From: Paenibacillus sp. FSL K6-1096
Lineage (GTDB): Bacteria; Bacillota; Bacilli; Paenibacillales; Paenibacillaceae
Assembly: GCF_037977055.1 (NCBI RefSeq)
Contig: NZ_CP150274.1
Span: 1,922,001-1,986,000 of the forward strand
Direction of reading: 5' to 3'
Length of the DNA: 64,000 nucleotides
In this document: positions 18,031 through 26,749 of the stretch, one piece after another
How the letters are laid out: every line of letters begins with the position of its first letter
Position numbering within the stretch: position 1 is the first letter of the stretch
The notes under the pieces: generated by a model
Seen by the model: only the letters and a program-made list of their open reading frames with translations
Database searches by the model: none
What the model was told of the DNA's origin: nothing
Translations under genes and position numbers: made by a program

Positions 18031-19365
18031 TCAGATGGACGCTACCGCCCGGCCTGCACTGACCAGCTCCCCGCGGCATTCATTCACGCCGGCCTCGGTC
18101 ACCTTGACCTGGCAGAGCTCGCCCTGCAACGAATCCTCTCCATTAAACAGAATCTGCAGATAATTATCGCTGAAGCCGTGCTGCACACTGCGTCCAGGTG
18201 AGCCCTTGGCGGCACGCTCGGGAATGACTGTCAAGGTCTGGCCCACGAACCGCTTAGCATACGCAAGCTGCATCTCTTCGGAGAGGTCGATCAGCTCCTG
18301 GACACGCGCATTTTTGATCTCTTCATCAACCTGGTTCAGCATCCGCGCCGCCGGTGTTCCGGTCCGCTTGGAATACGGGAAGACATGCATCTCGGAATAG
18401 TTGACCGCCTTCATGAACTCATAGCCGGCCCGGAACATCTCGTCCGTCTCGCCCGGGAAGCCGACGATTACGTCTGTTGTAATCCCCACATCCGGCATAG
18501 CCTGGCGGATCAATTGCATTTTAGCGTAATACTCCTCGGTCGTATACTTCCGGCGCATCGCCTTCAGCACCTCGTTATGGCCGGCCTGCAGCGGAATATG
18601 CAGATGGCGGCACATCTTCGTGCTGCGGTTCAGCACCTCCAGCAGCTTCTCGTCAATCTGACTCGCTTCAATCGAACTGATCCGTACACGTTCCAAGCCG
18701 TCCACCTTGTCCAGCTCCCAGAGCAGGTCGGAGAGGCGGTAGTTCTCCAGATCATCACCGTACCCGCCGGTATGAATGCCGGTCAGCACGAATTCCTTGT
18801 ATCCGGCCTCCACCAGCTGGTGCGCCTGGGCGACGATTGATTTCGGATCACGGCTGCGCGAGAGGCCGCGCGACCACGGAATGATGCAGAAGGTGCAGAA
18901 GTTGTTGCAGCCGTCCTGAATCTTCATGAACGCCCGCGTGCGGTCGGCGAAGCCGGGCACATCCATCTCCTCGAACTCGCGTGTCTTCATAATGTTGCGG
19001 ACAGCATTCACCGGCTGGCGGGACTCTTGAATGTTCTTCACATGGGTCATGATCTGCTCGCGGTCCTGATTGCCGATGACCAGATCGACCCCGGGAATAT
19101 CCAGAATCTCGCCGGGAGAGGTCTGCGCATAGCAGCCGGTAACCGCTACGATGGCGTCGGGATTACGGCGCACTGCCCGGCGGATCATCTGGCGGCTTTT
19201 TTTGTCGCCCGTGTTGGTGACTGTACAGGTGTTAATCAGGTAGACATCGGCGTTACCCTCGAAATCGACCTGTTCATACCCCTCATTCTTAAATAACTGC
19301 CAGATGGCTTCAGTATCATAGAAATTAACTTTGCAGCCTAACGTATAAAAAGCTACGGATGGCAT
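18031..19365 (-). CDS. mtaB: tRNA (t6A37) C2-methylthiotransferase MtaB
   Basis: MtaB converts t6A at position 37 of ANN-decoding tRNAs to ms2t6A, using radical SAM chemistry and two iron-sulphur clusters. The 444-residue protein shows the three N-terminal cluster cysteines (Cys11, Cys47, Cys78) and the radical-SAM CxxxCxxC motif (Cys153, Cys157, Cys160). A C-terminal TRAM-like region starts with LTVIPERAAKG. The start at 19365 lies three bases after the rsmE stop, so rsmE and mtaB are translated as a pair. This matches yqeU-yqeV of Bacillus subtilis. Confidence 0.95.
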   Translation of the reverse strand: MPSVAFYTLGCKVNFYDTEAIWQLFKNEGYEQVDFEGNADVYLINTCTVTNTGDKKSRQMIRRAVRRNPDAIVAVTGCYAQTSPGEILDIPGVDLVIGNQDREQIMTHVKNIQESRQPVNAVRNIMKTREFEEMDVPGFADRTRAFMKIQDGCNNFCTFCIIPWSRGLSRSRDPKSIVAQAHQLVEAGYKEFVLTGIHTGGYGDDLENYRLSDLLWELDKVDGLERVRISSIEASQIDEKLLEVLNRSTKMCRHLHIPLQAGHNEVLKAMRRKYTTEEYYAKMQLIRQAMPDVGITTDVIVGFPGETDEMFRAGYEFMKAVNYSEMHVFPYSKRTGTPAARMLNQVDEEIKNARVQELIDLSEEMQLAYAKRFVGQTLTVIPERAAKGSPGRSVQHGFSDNYLQILFNGEDSLQGELCQVKVTEAGVNECRGELVSAGRAVASI

Positions 19366-19368
19366 TGT

Positions 19369-20133
19369 TCAAGCTCCCCCCATTTCTCCGGATTCATATA
19401 GAATGCAGGCGGCGGCCACCATGCCTGCGGTTTCACAGCGCAGAATACGCGGTCCCAGCCCGACAGTTACCGCTCCGGCCTCTTCAGCCATGCGGCATTC
19501 CTCCGGGCTGAAGCCCCCTTCCGGCCCCACAACAATCATCACCTTGGCGGCGGCGTCCTGCGGAAGCGAAGCCAGCCACGGCGCAGCTGCGCTGCGGAGC
19601 TGCAGTCCTTCTTCCTTCTCATAGCAGAAATAGACGGCATCATACCCGCTGAAGCTCTGGAGCAGCTGCTTCCAGCTCAGCGGCGGATGCACCTCCGGCA
19701 CAATGTTCCGGTGGGCCTGCTCGGCAGCCTCCTTGCAGATTTTGCGCCAGCGCTCTACCCGCTTGCCCTCCTTACGCTCATCGTATTGGACAATGGTCCG
19801 CTCGGAGAGGAACGGCATGAAGGCTGCTGCCCCGATCTCGGTGCACTTCTGGATGACGGTCTCCAGCTTGTCCCCTTTGGGCAGGCTCTGGGCAACGGTC
19901 ACCCGGACACGCGCCTCATGAGTCATAGGCAGAAGCTCCAGTATGCTCACGGTCACAAGACCGGTCTCAATGTCAGCAATCTCAGCCAGCGCCTCGCGGG
20001 ACACCCCGTCGCTGACAATCAGCTTGTCGCCGGCCTTGCCGCGCATCACCCTGGCAATGTGGCGGGCGTCTTCGCCTTCTATGGTAACCTTCTCTGCCCC
20101 GAACTGTGCCGGAGCTACGAAATAACGCTGCAT
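19369..20133 (-). CDS. rsmE: 16S rRNA (uracil(1498)-N(3))-methyltransferase RsmE
   Basis: RsmE methylates U1498 in the decoding region of 16S rRNA. The 254-residue protein has an N-terminal PUA-like domain (MQRYFVAP, then GEDARHIARVMR). Its C-terminal SPOUT fold carries the VVGPEGGFSPEE loop and the LGPRILRCETAG knot motif that binds SAM. Length and motifs are standard. It lies directly upstream of mtaB. A hairpin between it and the preceding membrane protease gene suggests it may also have its own transcript. Confidence 0.95.
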   Translation of the reverse strand: MQRYFVAPAQFGAEKVTIEGEDARHIARVMRGKAGDKLIVSDGVSREALAEIADIETGLVTVSILELLPMTHEARVRVTVAQSLPKGDKLETVIQKCTEIGAAAFMPFLSERTIVQYDERKEGKRVERWRKICKEAAEQAHRNIVPEVHPPLSWKQLLQSFSGYDAVYFCYEKEEGLQLRSAAAPWLASLPQDAAAKVMIVVGPEGGFSPEECRMAEEAGAVTVGLGPRILRCETAGMVAAACILYESGEMGGA

Positions 20134-20165
20134 CTCTTCTCCTCATCCTGTCCGTTATTCAGCGT

Positions 20166-20210
20166 AAAAGCGGCGCCGTTCCCGTCAAACTCAGGTCCCG
20201 GCCGCCGCTT
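20166..20210 (-). terminator. Hairpin between the site-2 protease gene and rsmE
   Basis: On the minus strand an AAGCGGCGGCC arm pairs with GGCGCCGCTT across about 20 bases and is followed by TTTT. It could end part of the prmA-site-2 protease transcripts before rsmE. Confidence 0.55.
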
Positions 20211-20286
20211 CACACTTGATTCATCCTGTTAATAACCACATTATATTCTACAACGTTTGTCCGGTACTGACCAGTCCCTAGTCCCT

Positions 20287-20970
20287 TTAGACCCCGAACA
20301 TTCTCAGGAAGAGCCGGATGAAATCATTGCCGGTCTGGGTCGCCCAGTAACTAAGCGGTTCAATCGTATACGCACGCAGCCCCGGAATGAAAATGATCAG
20401 CAGGAAAAGGAAAACCGTCCACTGCTCATACTGCTGCAGTCTGCCCCGGATCGGACGCGGTGCGATATCCTCTACGATCCGGTAGCCGTCCAGCGGCGGC
20501 AGCGGAATCAGGTTGAACACGAAGAGGAAGAAGTTGAAGTGAATGAACATCCCGAAGAACCAGATCAGCGCGCGGAGAAGCTGCTCATTCTTAATCGAAT
20601 CCATCGTGCCGGTGCCCAGCAGGATCGCATAGATCAGTGCACCCAGAATACCCAGCAGCAGATTGCTGACCGGGCCGGCCGCAGATACGATTACGCCCAT
20701 CAGACGGGGACGGCTGAAGTTGTCGCGGTTCACCGGAACCGGACGCGCCCAGCCGAAGCCGGCAATCAGCAGCAGGATAATGCCGAAGAGATCGAAATGC
20801 ACCGCCGGATTCAGGGTCATGCGGCCCAGCAGGCGCGCTGTAGGGTCTCCGAATTTATTGGCGAAATAGGCGTGGGCAAATTCATGCACCGTAAACGCAA
20901 TAACAATCGTAATCAGGAAAAACGGAAGCTGCTGCAGCGGATATACTAAAAATTGATCAAGGGAACCCAT
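20287..20970 (-). CDS. Site-2 protease family (M50) membrane protein
   Basis: This is a 227-residue integral membrane zinc metalloprotease homologue. It has the HEFAH zinc motif (His29, Glu30, His33) inside a hydrophobic segment and the second metal-binding motif NLIPLPPLDGYR near residue 160. Between and after these lie several transmembrane stretches; no PDZ domain is present. Relatives are short YwhC-type S2P homologues with unknown substrates. The start is two bases after the prmA stop, so it is co-translated with prmA. This insertion between prmA and rsmE is absent in Bacillus subtilis. Confidence 0.88.
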   Translation of the reverse strand: MGSLDQFLVYPLQQLPFFLITIVIAFTVHEFAHAYFANKFGDPTARLLGRMTLNPAVHFDLFGIILLLIAGFGWARPVPVNRDNFSRPRLMGVIVSAAGPVSNLLLGILGALIYAILLGTGTMDSIKNEQLLRALIWFFGMFIHFNFFLFVFNLIPLPPLDGYRIVEDIAPRPIRGRLQQYEQWTVFLFLLIIFIPGLRAYTIEPLSYWATQTGNDFIRLFLRMFGV

Positions 20971-20972
20971 CT

Positions 20973-22019
20973 CTACCTCTTTCCGGCTGTGAACGCCACC
21001 CAGTCTTCTTCACGGGTTATTTCTAGAATCTCGAAACCGGAAGATTTGAGCGCCTCAGCGACAAGCTCTTCCTTATCCTTGTAAATCCCGGAGGTGATAT
21101 AGAGCCCCCCCGGCTGAAGCGCACGGTAGACATCATCCGTAAACAGCACAATAATCTCGGCCAGGATATTCGCCACGACGATCCGCACCGGCAGGCTAAC
21201 GCCAAGTCCGTCAGCCGATGGAACAGCATCCGGTTCCGCAGGCTGACCGGGTCTGGCCGAAGGCCACATCTCTCCGGCTGCGGTATCGGCCGCGCCCTCG
21301 CCGCCCAGCAGGGAGAGCAGGTCACTCTCCTTCACGGTAACGGCTGTCTCCAGCCGGTTCAAGACCACATTCTGGCGGGCGCTGGCCACAGCCACCGGGT
21401 CCAGATCCAGCGCCAGTACCGACTTCGCTCCCAGCAACACCGCTCCCGCCGCCAGGATACCGGAGCCTGTGCCGACATCAATGACCTCATCGCCTGGGGC
21501 GACATGCTTCTCCAGTGCGCGCAGGCACAGCGCCGTTGTCGGATGTGTTCCGGTTCCGAAGGCCATGCCGGGATCGATCTCGATAATCTTTTCCTCTGCA
21601 GAGGCCGGGGTGTACTCTTCCCAGACCGGCTTAATAGTCAAGCGGTTCGAAACGCGCAGCGGCTTGAAGTATTGCTTCCAGGCATGGGCCCAGTCCTCTT
21701 CATCGACCGTCTTCCAGGAGATTTCCGCTTTGCCGGGATCGATGCCGAATGCCTTCAGCTCCGCCAGCCTTGGTGCCAGTTCAGCCGCAATCTCCTCCAT
21801 GTCCTCCGATTCGGCATAATACCCCTTGATAACCGCCTCCCCCTCAGGGATATCATTCAGCGGCTCATCGTATAATTCACCATAACGGGTGTCCCGTATT
21901 TTATTCAGCGTCCCGGATTCTTCAATGGATACACCGCCCGCACCAGCCTCGTAGAGCAGATTGGATATCATCTCCTGCGCTTCCTCGGTTGTATGTACCG
22001 TCAATTCGTGCCATAACAT
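20973..22019 (-). CDS. prmA: Ribosomal protein L11 methyltransferase PrmA
   Basis: PrmA trimethylates lysines and the N-terminus of ribosomal protein L11. The 348-residue protein has the N-terminal substrate-recognition domain (MLWHELTVHTTEE) and a class I SAM-binding fold with VIDVGTGSGILAAGA. The VVANILAEII motif corresponds to the family active-site NI. It is about 35 residues longer than usual because of a Gly/Ala/Pro-rich insertion at roughly 250-285, between two Rossmann strands. An AGGAGG site precedes the ATG. In Bacillus subtilis prmA directly follows dnaJ; here dnaJ is almost 10 kb away. Confidence 0.95.
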   Translation of the reverse strand: MLWHELTVHTTEEAQEMISNLLYEAGAGGVSIEESGTLNKIRDTRYGELYDEPLNDIPEGEAVIKGYYAESEDMEEIAAELAPRLAELKAFGIDPGKAEISWKTVDEEDWAHAWKQYFKPLRVSNRLTIKPVWEEYTPASAEEKIIEIDPGMAFGTGTHPTTALCLRALEKHVAPGDEVIDVGTGSGILAAGAVLLGAKSVLALDLDPVAVASARQNVVLNRLETAVTVKESDLLSLLGGEGAADTAAGEMWPSARPGQPAEPDAVPSADGLGVSLPVRIVVANILAEIIVLFTDDVYRALQPGGLYITSGIYKDKEELVAEALKSSGFEILEITREEDWVAFTAGKR

Positions 22020-22070
22020 ATTAATAGATCCTCCTAAAGGTTAACAACAAATATGAAGCATATCTAGGAT

Positions 22071-22101
22071 AGTATAGCATTTCTACCCCATGCAGCGCCA
22101 A
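22071..22101 (-). promoter_or_regulatory. Putative prmA promoter
   Basis: On the minus strand an extended -10, TGC then TATACT (hexamer 22071-22076), lies about 50 bases before the prmA start. A weak TTGGCG is 19 bases further upstream. This would give prmA its own promoter now that it is separated from the dnaK operon. Prediction by eye only. Confidence 0.4.
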
Positions 22102-22109
22102 ACTGCGGT

Positions 22110-22691
22110 TCAGCTCTCCTGTACAGCCCCGCTGGTGCGGCAAAAACAATCCAGTGCATGGTCATCCACCATCCCGGAGGCCTGCATAAACGCATAGCAG
22201 ATCGTCGAGCCCACGAACTTCATCCCTTTGCGCTTCAGCGCCTTGCTCATCTGATCGGACTGCGGCGTTGTAGCCGGCACCTCAGCCCTGCTCTTCCAGT
22301 GGTTCACCACCGGCTTCCCGCCGACGAAGCTCCACAGATAACCGGCAAAACCGCCCTCTTCCTCGCGGCAGATCTGCTGGTACACCTGTGCATTGGTAAT
22401 CACTCCCTTAATTTTCAGGCGGTTGCGGACAATCCCTTCATTTTGCATCAGCTCTTCGACCTTGTCATCCCCATACTGTACGATCTTCTCCGGATCACAG
22501 CCGTCAAACGCCTCGCGGAAGCCCTCCCGTTTCTTCAGTACTGTATACCAGCTTAGCCCGGCCTGCATCCCCTCCAGCATCAGCAGCTCGAACAGCTTCA
22601 GGTCGTCCGTCAGCGGCTTGCCCCATTCCTCATCATGATAAGCTATGTATAGCGGGTCTGTGTTTACCCAATCGCAGCGTTTTAGTTCCAT
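22110..22691 (-). CDS. tag: DNA-3-methyladenine glycosylase I (Tag)
   Basis: Tag removes 3-methyladenine from DNA in base-excision repair. The 193-residue protein has the zinc-snap ligands of the family with the expected spacing: Cys6 and His19 at the N-terminus, His178 and Cys182 near the C-terminus. It also has the CDWVNTDPLYIAYHDEEWG opening and the substrate-pocket Trp/Tyr-rich ELLMLEGMQAGLSW segment. The ATG at 22691 has an AGAGGAGAG site seven bases upstream and gives the canonical start; an upstream in-frame ATG adds 12 residues. It is a single gene in the accessory block between prmA and dnaJ. Confidence 0.94.
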   Translation of the reverse strand: MELKRCDWVNTDPLYIAYHDEEWGKPLTDDLKLFELLMLEGMQAGLSWYTVLKKREGFREAFDGCDPEKIVQYGDDKVEELMQNEGIVRNRLKIKGVITNAQVYQQICREEEGGFAGYLWSFVGGKPVVNHWKSRAEVPATTPQSDQMSKALKRKGMKFVGSTICYAFMQASGMVDDHALDCFCRTSGAVQES

Positions 22692-22757
22692 AAAATATCT
22701 CTCCTCTGACTTATTTTCCATAAGCATTGAACAGCCGTATCTTCTAACTGTATACGA

Positions 22758-22787
22758 AAAAAAGAGAAGAACACAAGGTTCTTCCCG
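22758..22787 (-). terminator. Terminator of the sigma/DUF4179 operon
   Basis: On the minus strand GGGAAGAAC pairs with GTTCTTCTC around CTTGT, followed by eight T. It lies directly after the stop of the DUF4179 gene. Confidence 0.88.
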
Positions 22788-22801
22788 TTAAAATAATGTT
22801 A

Positions 22802-24463
22802 CTATTGGCCTTGCAGCTGTACCCGTGTCTCTTTGTCCGGCTCGTTCGTAGTGTAATAGAACATGTATATTGAAGCCTCTGTGCCTTTGAAATCTTTATA
22901 CTTATCGATACTGTGGTTTTTTCCTTCTCCTCTGAAATTCGTGGTTACAATGCTGCCGATGAGCCGGTCTTTCCCCTTACGAATGTAAGTCTGATTCACG
23001 CCGCCAAAGTTCGGATCATCGCTCTTCGTCTCCACGTAGAGATCTGTACCCTGCAGATAGTAGGTCCACTGTACCGGATAGCCGCCGGTTTGCCGGATTA
23101 GCGTCTGCTTCTCGCTGGAGATGTTCTTTAATTCAAGCGGTGCCTTGTCATCCTCATGCAAGGTTACTTTATATTTTCCCACAAGCGTTATTTGTGTGTC
23201 TTTGGTAATCTCAAGATCCGCCGGCCGCTCAAAGCGCAGTGTGACCTGCTTAGGGTCCTTAGAGCCCGTATACCATAATCCGCCTTCCAGCTTCTGGCCG
23301 TTCACCTCAAGTGCATAATTAACATACGGCAATTGAGGAAACTTATCTTGGCTCCGGGCAGTCACACGGATCTGTGTAGGCGTTACCACCATCTGCTCAA
23401 TCGTGTTCAACGAGTCTCCTGCCTCCAGCGGCAAATTCAGAGCGGTCTTCATCGTAGCACCGGCCATTTGCTTCTTGCTCAGCTCGAAATCGAACGTCCA
23501 TGGACCATCAATATTGCGTTCAAGCTTAGTGTAACTGAGTTTATACGTGGTTTCATCCTTCGGCACATCAGCAGGCTTGTAATACTCAAGGGAGGTATAT
23601 TCTCCATTGTCTCCCGGTTTGCCCATTACGCTTCCCTGAGATTTCTTAACAAGTTGCCCGTCCCGGTATGCCATAATTTGCGGGGATGCCAGCTTTCTTG
23701 CTTCAGGGTCGGAAAAAACAGTGCCTGTGGATAGCATCAGACGCTCGTTATCCTGCTTGAAAGGCTGAACGCTGAACGACTCCAGTCCATCCTGGTTGAC
23801 CGGGAAGCTCTGCCGCTCCGGTGATTCCGTATCCAGCTTCAAGTCTACCTCCTGCTGGGAGTAAGACTGAATCCCTTTTGCAGTCAGGCTTACTTTGACC
23901 GTCTCCTGGTCCGGACTCCAGTCTGTCTCGAAATAACCGTTGTACCGCTTGGTTGTCTCGTCCCACTGCTGGTAGTTGGATTCCATGTCATTGCCGTTGC
24001 CATTGGCATCCTTAAGGGACATTCCATTTACATCCCAAATGACGTTGCCCTTGTCTCCCCCGACATCCAGGCTGTAGAGAATCACTGTACGGTTCTCATC
24101 AGAGAGCGCCGTATGCAGTGTCAGCGTTACCCCATCCTTGGTAATCGTCTGGCCCAGCGGCTGGCCCAGGTTCTGCGACAGCGCCGCCTCTACCCCGCTA
24201 CGGTCATTAAGCAGGCTGCCCCAATCATATTGCACAGCAGCATATACGGGAACCGCCATCAGGACTACGCTGAATGAGGCAATCACTGTGACCTTGCGCC
24301 AATTGCGGTGGCGGACCGCACTCCCTGCTCCGGCACGGCTGCTGTTCTTGGATGAAGCATATCCGGCCTGCTCAATCCTGCCCCACATCTGCTCAAAATC
24401 CGGATAGATCAGCTCCTGATCCTCATTTAAGCGACGCTTTAATTGCGCTTCGGTTCTGTCCAT
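22802..24463 (-). CDS. DUF4179-type transmembrane anti-sigma protein
   Basis: This 553-residue protein has a cytoplasmic N-terminus of about 55 residues with a charged helix (DRTEAQLKRRLNED). One transmembrane segment follows at about 57-76. The long extracellular part begins with the YDWGSLLNDRSG region typical of DUF4179 and continues with beta-rich segments. The arrangement directly behind an ECF sigma gene suggests it binds that sigma factor and senses an envelope signal. The ATG at 24463 has GGGAGG nine bases upstream. This start overlaps the sigma gene by 41 bases, an unusually long coupling. No HxxxCxxC zinc motif is present. The sensed signal is unknown. Confidence 0.8.
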   Translation of the reverse strand: MDRTEAQLKRRLNEDQELIYPDFEQMWGRIEQAGYASSKNSSRAGAGSAVRHRNWRKVTVIASFSVVLMAVPVYAAVQYDWGSLLNDRSGVEAALSQNLGQPLGQTITKDGVTLTLHTALSDENRTVILYSLDVGGDKGNVIWDVNGMSLKDANGNGNDMESNYQQWDETTKRYNGYFETDWSPDQETVKVSLTAKGIQSYSQQEVDLKLDTESPERQSFPVNQDGLESFSVQPFKQDNERLMLSTGTVFSDPEARKLASPQIMAYRDGQLVKKSQGSVMGKPGDNGEYTSLEYYKPADVPKDETTYKLSYTKLERNIDGPWTFDFELSKKQMAGATMKTALNLPLEAGDSLNTIEQMVVTPTQIRVTARSQDKFPQLPYVNYALEVNGQKLEGGLWYTGSKDPKQVTLRFERPADLEITKDTQITLVGKYKVTLHEDDKAPLELKNISSEKQTLIRQTGGYPVQWTYYLQGTDLYVETKSDDPNFGGVNQTYIRKGKDRLIGSIVTTNFRGEGKNHSIDKYKDFKGTEASIYMFYYTTNEPDKETRVQLQGQ

Positions 24464-24980
24464 ATTCTTCATCCTCCCTCGTGATCGGCTCAATACCCTC
24501 TTCTTCCAGAATCTTCTTCATCATGCGCAGCCCTTTGTGCTGTCTCGATTTGACGGTCCCCAGCGGGATGTCCAGCATCCGGCGGATCTCCTCCAGACTG
24601 AAATCATGCATGTACCGCAGGGTCAGTACCGCTCTGAGCTTTATTGGCAGACGGGACATATATCCCGCCCACTCCAGCTTCGTCTCCTTCTGCTCCACCA
24701 GCTTGTCAACCGGCGGCTGCGGACTCTCCCTGAACATATGAAGGTGGTCTGCCAGCTTCTGCTGCAGGCTGCTCCGGCGCTTCAGATGGTTCAGACAAGT
24801 GTTGACGGTAATTTTCATAATCCAGGCCTTCAGGTATTCAATGCTCTGCCATTCGCTGCGGAAAAGAGTGATAAACACCTCCTGGCACAGGTCCTCGGCA
24901 TCGGCAGTATCATGCACCATATAATAGCAGGTACGGTATACCTCCTTACTGTAGGTCTGGAACAATTCCCTGTTGTCCAC
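24423..24980 (-). CDS. ECF-type RNA polymerase sigma factor
   Basis: This 185-residue protein has sigma region 2 (AEDLCQEVFITLFR and WIMKITVNTCLNHLKRR) and sigma region 4 (LPIKLRAVLTLRYMHDFSLEEI with an LGTVKSRQHKGL recognition helix). The middle linker is short and there is no region 1 or 3, as in ECF sigma factors. The gene lies immediately upstream of, and overlaps, the DUF4179 membrane protein that is its likely anti-sigma partner. The C-terminal extension of about 20 residues beyond region 4 is what overlaps the next gene. The regulon is unknown. Confidence 0.92.
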   Translation of the reverse strand: MDNRELFQTYSKEVYRTCYYMVHDTADAEDLCQEVFITLFRSEWQSIEYLKAWIMKITVNTCLNHLKRRSSLQQKLADHLHMFRESPQPPVDKLVEQKETKLEWAGYMSRLPIKLRAVLTLRYMHDFSLEEIRRMLDIPLGTVKSRQHKGLRMMKKILEEEGIEPITREDEEYGQNRSAIKASLK

Positions 24981-25072
24981 TGGATCGCCCTCCTTTCTTG
25001 TAGAATCTAATACTTATAACAATCCCGGGCAGCAAAAGGTTCATTTACACCCTAAGCACCAGGCTTAATTTC

Positions 25073-25117
25073 AAAAAAGCAGCATGCCTGCCGCAATTAA
25101 CGGCTTCATGCTGCTTA
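25073..25117 (-). terminator. Terminator of the PAS/MCP-like gene
   Basis: On the minus strand AGCAGCATG and GCCG pair with CGGC and CATGCTGCT, followed by TTTTTT, just after the stop at 25129. Confidence 0.85.
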
Positions 25118-25128
25118 CGGATAAACTA

Positions 25129-26040
25129 TTAGATCATATTCATCACTTCGCGCGCCTGGCTGTCCAGTTCCTGCGCCGAGCTGGCAATCAGCGTGAATTC
25201 ATCCAGGGCGACCTGGATCTGCTGCTGGCTGACCTCCACATTCTCCTGGACCAGGTTCAGCCCGGTTGATATTCTGCCCACTTCCTCCGTAATGGCCAGA
25301 ACGCTGTCCCGCACCTCGGTAATCTGATCCTGTACCATGCCGGACAGCTTCCTGACCTCCTTGGCGACAACGTCGAAGCCCCGTCCGAATTCTCCGGCAT
25401 GGGCTGCCTCAATTGCGGCATTCAGAGCGAGCAGGTGGGTCTGGGAGGCAATATCACGGATCGTCTGCACCACACCTCGGATGGCTGCCGCCTGCTTCTG
25501 CAGGCTCTGCAGCGTTTCAGTATTTTCACTTGATACCTCTGCTATTCTATCAATACTCTGCAGCAGCTCCTGGCTCCGCTCAATGCCTTTGTCAGAACGC
25601 TGATTGAGGCTGTACGCCATCCCCTGCAGCAGCTTCACTACTTGAGTCATATTATTCTGTCTCGCTGTAATATTGGTTGCGACCTTAGACACGCCAATGA
25701 CATGGGTACTGGTCTCATCGAAGACTGGCATATATGTAGCTTCGAGCCAGACCGAATGCCCCTCGGCGTCCATCCGTTCAATCTTGTCCTGAAAGCTCCG
25801 CCCGGCCATAAGGTTCTCCCAGAAAAGCTCATAATCCGGACTGTTTACGAATGCAGGGAAGCACAGCTGCCTGTGCTGCATCCCGTACATCTCCTCCACC
25901 TTGTATTTCATTGAGCTGGCAAAAACCTCATTAACGTAAGCGACACGCCGGTCCAGATCGAAGCGGATCAAGGCGAGGTTCTTTTCCAAAGCTCTGACAA
26001 CCAGTGCATCTGTAACTACTTGGCCTGCTGGATTATCCAT
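25129..26040 (-). CDS. Soluble PAS-domain methyl-accepting chemotaxis-like protein
   Basis: This 303-residue protein has an N-terminal PAS domain (about residues 15-125, with IRFDLDRRVAYVNEVF and the PAC-like EGHSVWLEATYMPVFD) and a short chemoreceptor signalling helix bundle. The bundle hairpin tip reads IRDIASQTHLLALNAAIEAA, followed by GRGFDVVAKEVRKLS. No transmembrane segment is visible, so it is a cytoplasmic receptor, perhaps sensing redox or a small ligand. The signalling domain is shorter than in full-length chemoreceptors, as in many PAS-MCP minimal receptors. It stands alone with its own terminator. Confidence 0.88.
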   Translation of the reverse strand: MDNPAGQVVTDALVVRALEKNLALIRFDLDRRVAYVNEVFASSMKYKVEEMYGMQHRQLCFPAFVNSPDYELFWENLMAGRSFQDKIERMDAEGHSVWLEATYMPVFDETSTHVIGVSKVATNITARQNNMTQVVKLLQGMAYSLNQRSDKGIERSQELLQSIDRIAEVSSENTETLQSLQKQAAAIRGVVQTIRDIASQTHLLALNAAIEAAHAGEFGRGFDVVAKEVRKLSGMVQDQITEVRDSVLAITEEVGRISTGLNLVQENVEVSQQQIQVALDEFTLIASSAQELDSQAREVMNMI

Positions 26041-26098
26041 GTTGACTGCTCCCTATGAATCTCAATTTTTGTATCCTTCCATTATACACGCCAATGCA

Positions 26099-26124
26099 CA
26101 AAAACACCCCGCTCGCGCGGGGCA
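26099..26124 (-). terminator. GC-rich terminator after the YfhD-like gene
   Basis: CCCCGC and GCGGGG pair around GCGA, followed on the minus strand by GTTTTTG. It lies 50 bases downstream of the YfhD-like stop. Confidence 0.75.
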
Positions 26125-26173
26125 TTACCGTACATTTCTCCTGCCAATCTCATCCTACTCCTGATAAGGCTGG

Positions 26174-26362
26174 CTACTCCTTCTTCATGATCTCATCGAG
26201 CTGCCGTTTGTCGGCCTCCCGTGAACGGTCCATGGCCTCCAGATCATCCTGATCCGCTTCAGCGGCCGAGAATTCAACATCCTCCTCCTTCGCTTCATAG
26301 AGCATTTTCATTTTTTCCGTTTTGGAGAAAATCTTCGAGTTCTCTCTGTCCATTCCTGCCAC
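26174..26362 (-). CDS. Small YfhD-like protein
   Basis: This 62-residue, highly charged protein contains DVEFSAAEADQDDLEAMDRS followed by READKRQ. It resembles the YfhD family of Bacillota (DVEFS-x-E-x-AD-x-DDLEA-x-x-R-x-x-x-AD-x-R pattern). The function of that family is unknown; it is usually a spore or stress-associated small protein. It probably starts at the GTG at 26362 behind AAGGA; the ATG three codons on is an alternative. It follows the next gene by 27 bases on the same strand, so the two may be co-transcribed. Confidence 0.65.
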   Translation of the reverse strand: MAGMDRENSKIFSKTEKMKMLYEAKEEDVEFSAAEADQDDLEAMDRSREADKRQLDEIMKKE

Positions 26363-26389
26363 CGGCCTTCCTTGTATTTAATCAGACGT

Positions 26390-26749
26390 TCAGATCATCC
26401 CGCCGGCTTCTTCTATAAGCGCCAGCGCCTGCTCATGGACTGCCGAGTCTACAATCACCGTCAGGAGAATATCTCTGCCGGTTGGTCCGCCATCCCCGCC
26501 GTGACTCATCCCGCTGCCGCTTGTATGCGAGGCGGATAAAATGCCGGAATGGTCACTCACGGCCGTCATGGAATCCATGCTCGCCAGATTGCCGGTAACC
26601 GGATTCACACCCGCCTGCTGCCCGCTCCCGCCGAACCGGCTGAACCGGTCAATGGAGATTTCCTCTGCACGCAGCGCCTGCAGCTTACGGGATACGCCTT
26701 CTGCTTCCTCGGGAGTTTTGAAATAGGCCAAAATGCTTTTTTCAGACAT
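26390..26749 (-). CDS. Small general-stress-type protein (GS17M-like N-terminus)
   Basis: This 119-residue soluble protein opens with ILAYFKTPEEAEGVSRKLQA and EEISIDRFSR. That is the alpha/beta pattern of short heat-/general-stress proteins of the GS17M type, which start with a strand, a helix with conserved EEA and the phrase EISI. The middle is Gly/Ser/His-rich (SGSGMSHGGDGG) and the end is a second strand-helix unit (LLTVIVDS...ALALIEEAGGMI). The ATG at 26749 gives this start; the open frame upstream adds 31 unlikely residues. The family assignment is tentative. Confidence 0.5.
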   Translation of the reverse strand: MSEKSILAYFKTPEEAEGVSRKLQALRAEEISIDRFSRFGGSGQQAGVNPVTGNLASMDSMTAVSDHSGILSASHTSGSGMSHGGDGGPTGRDILLTVIVDSAVHEQALALIEEAGGMI

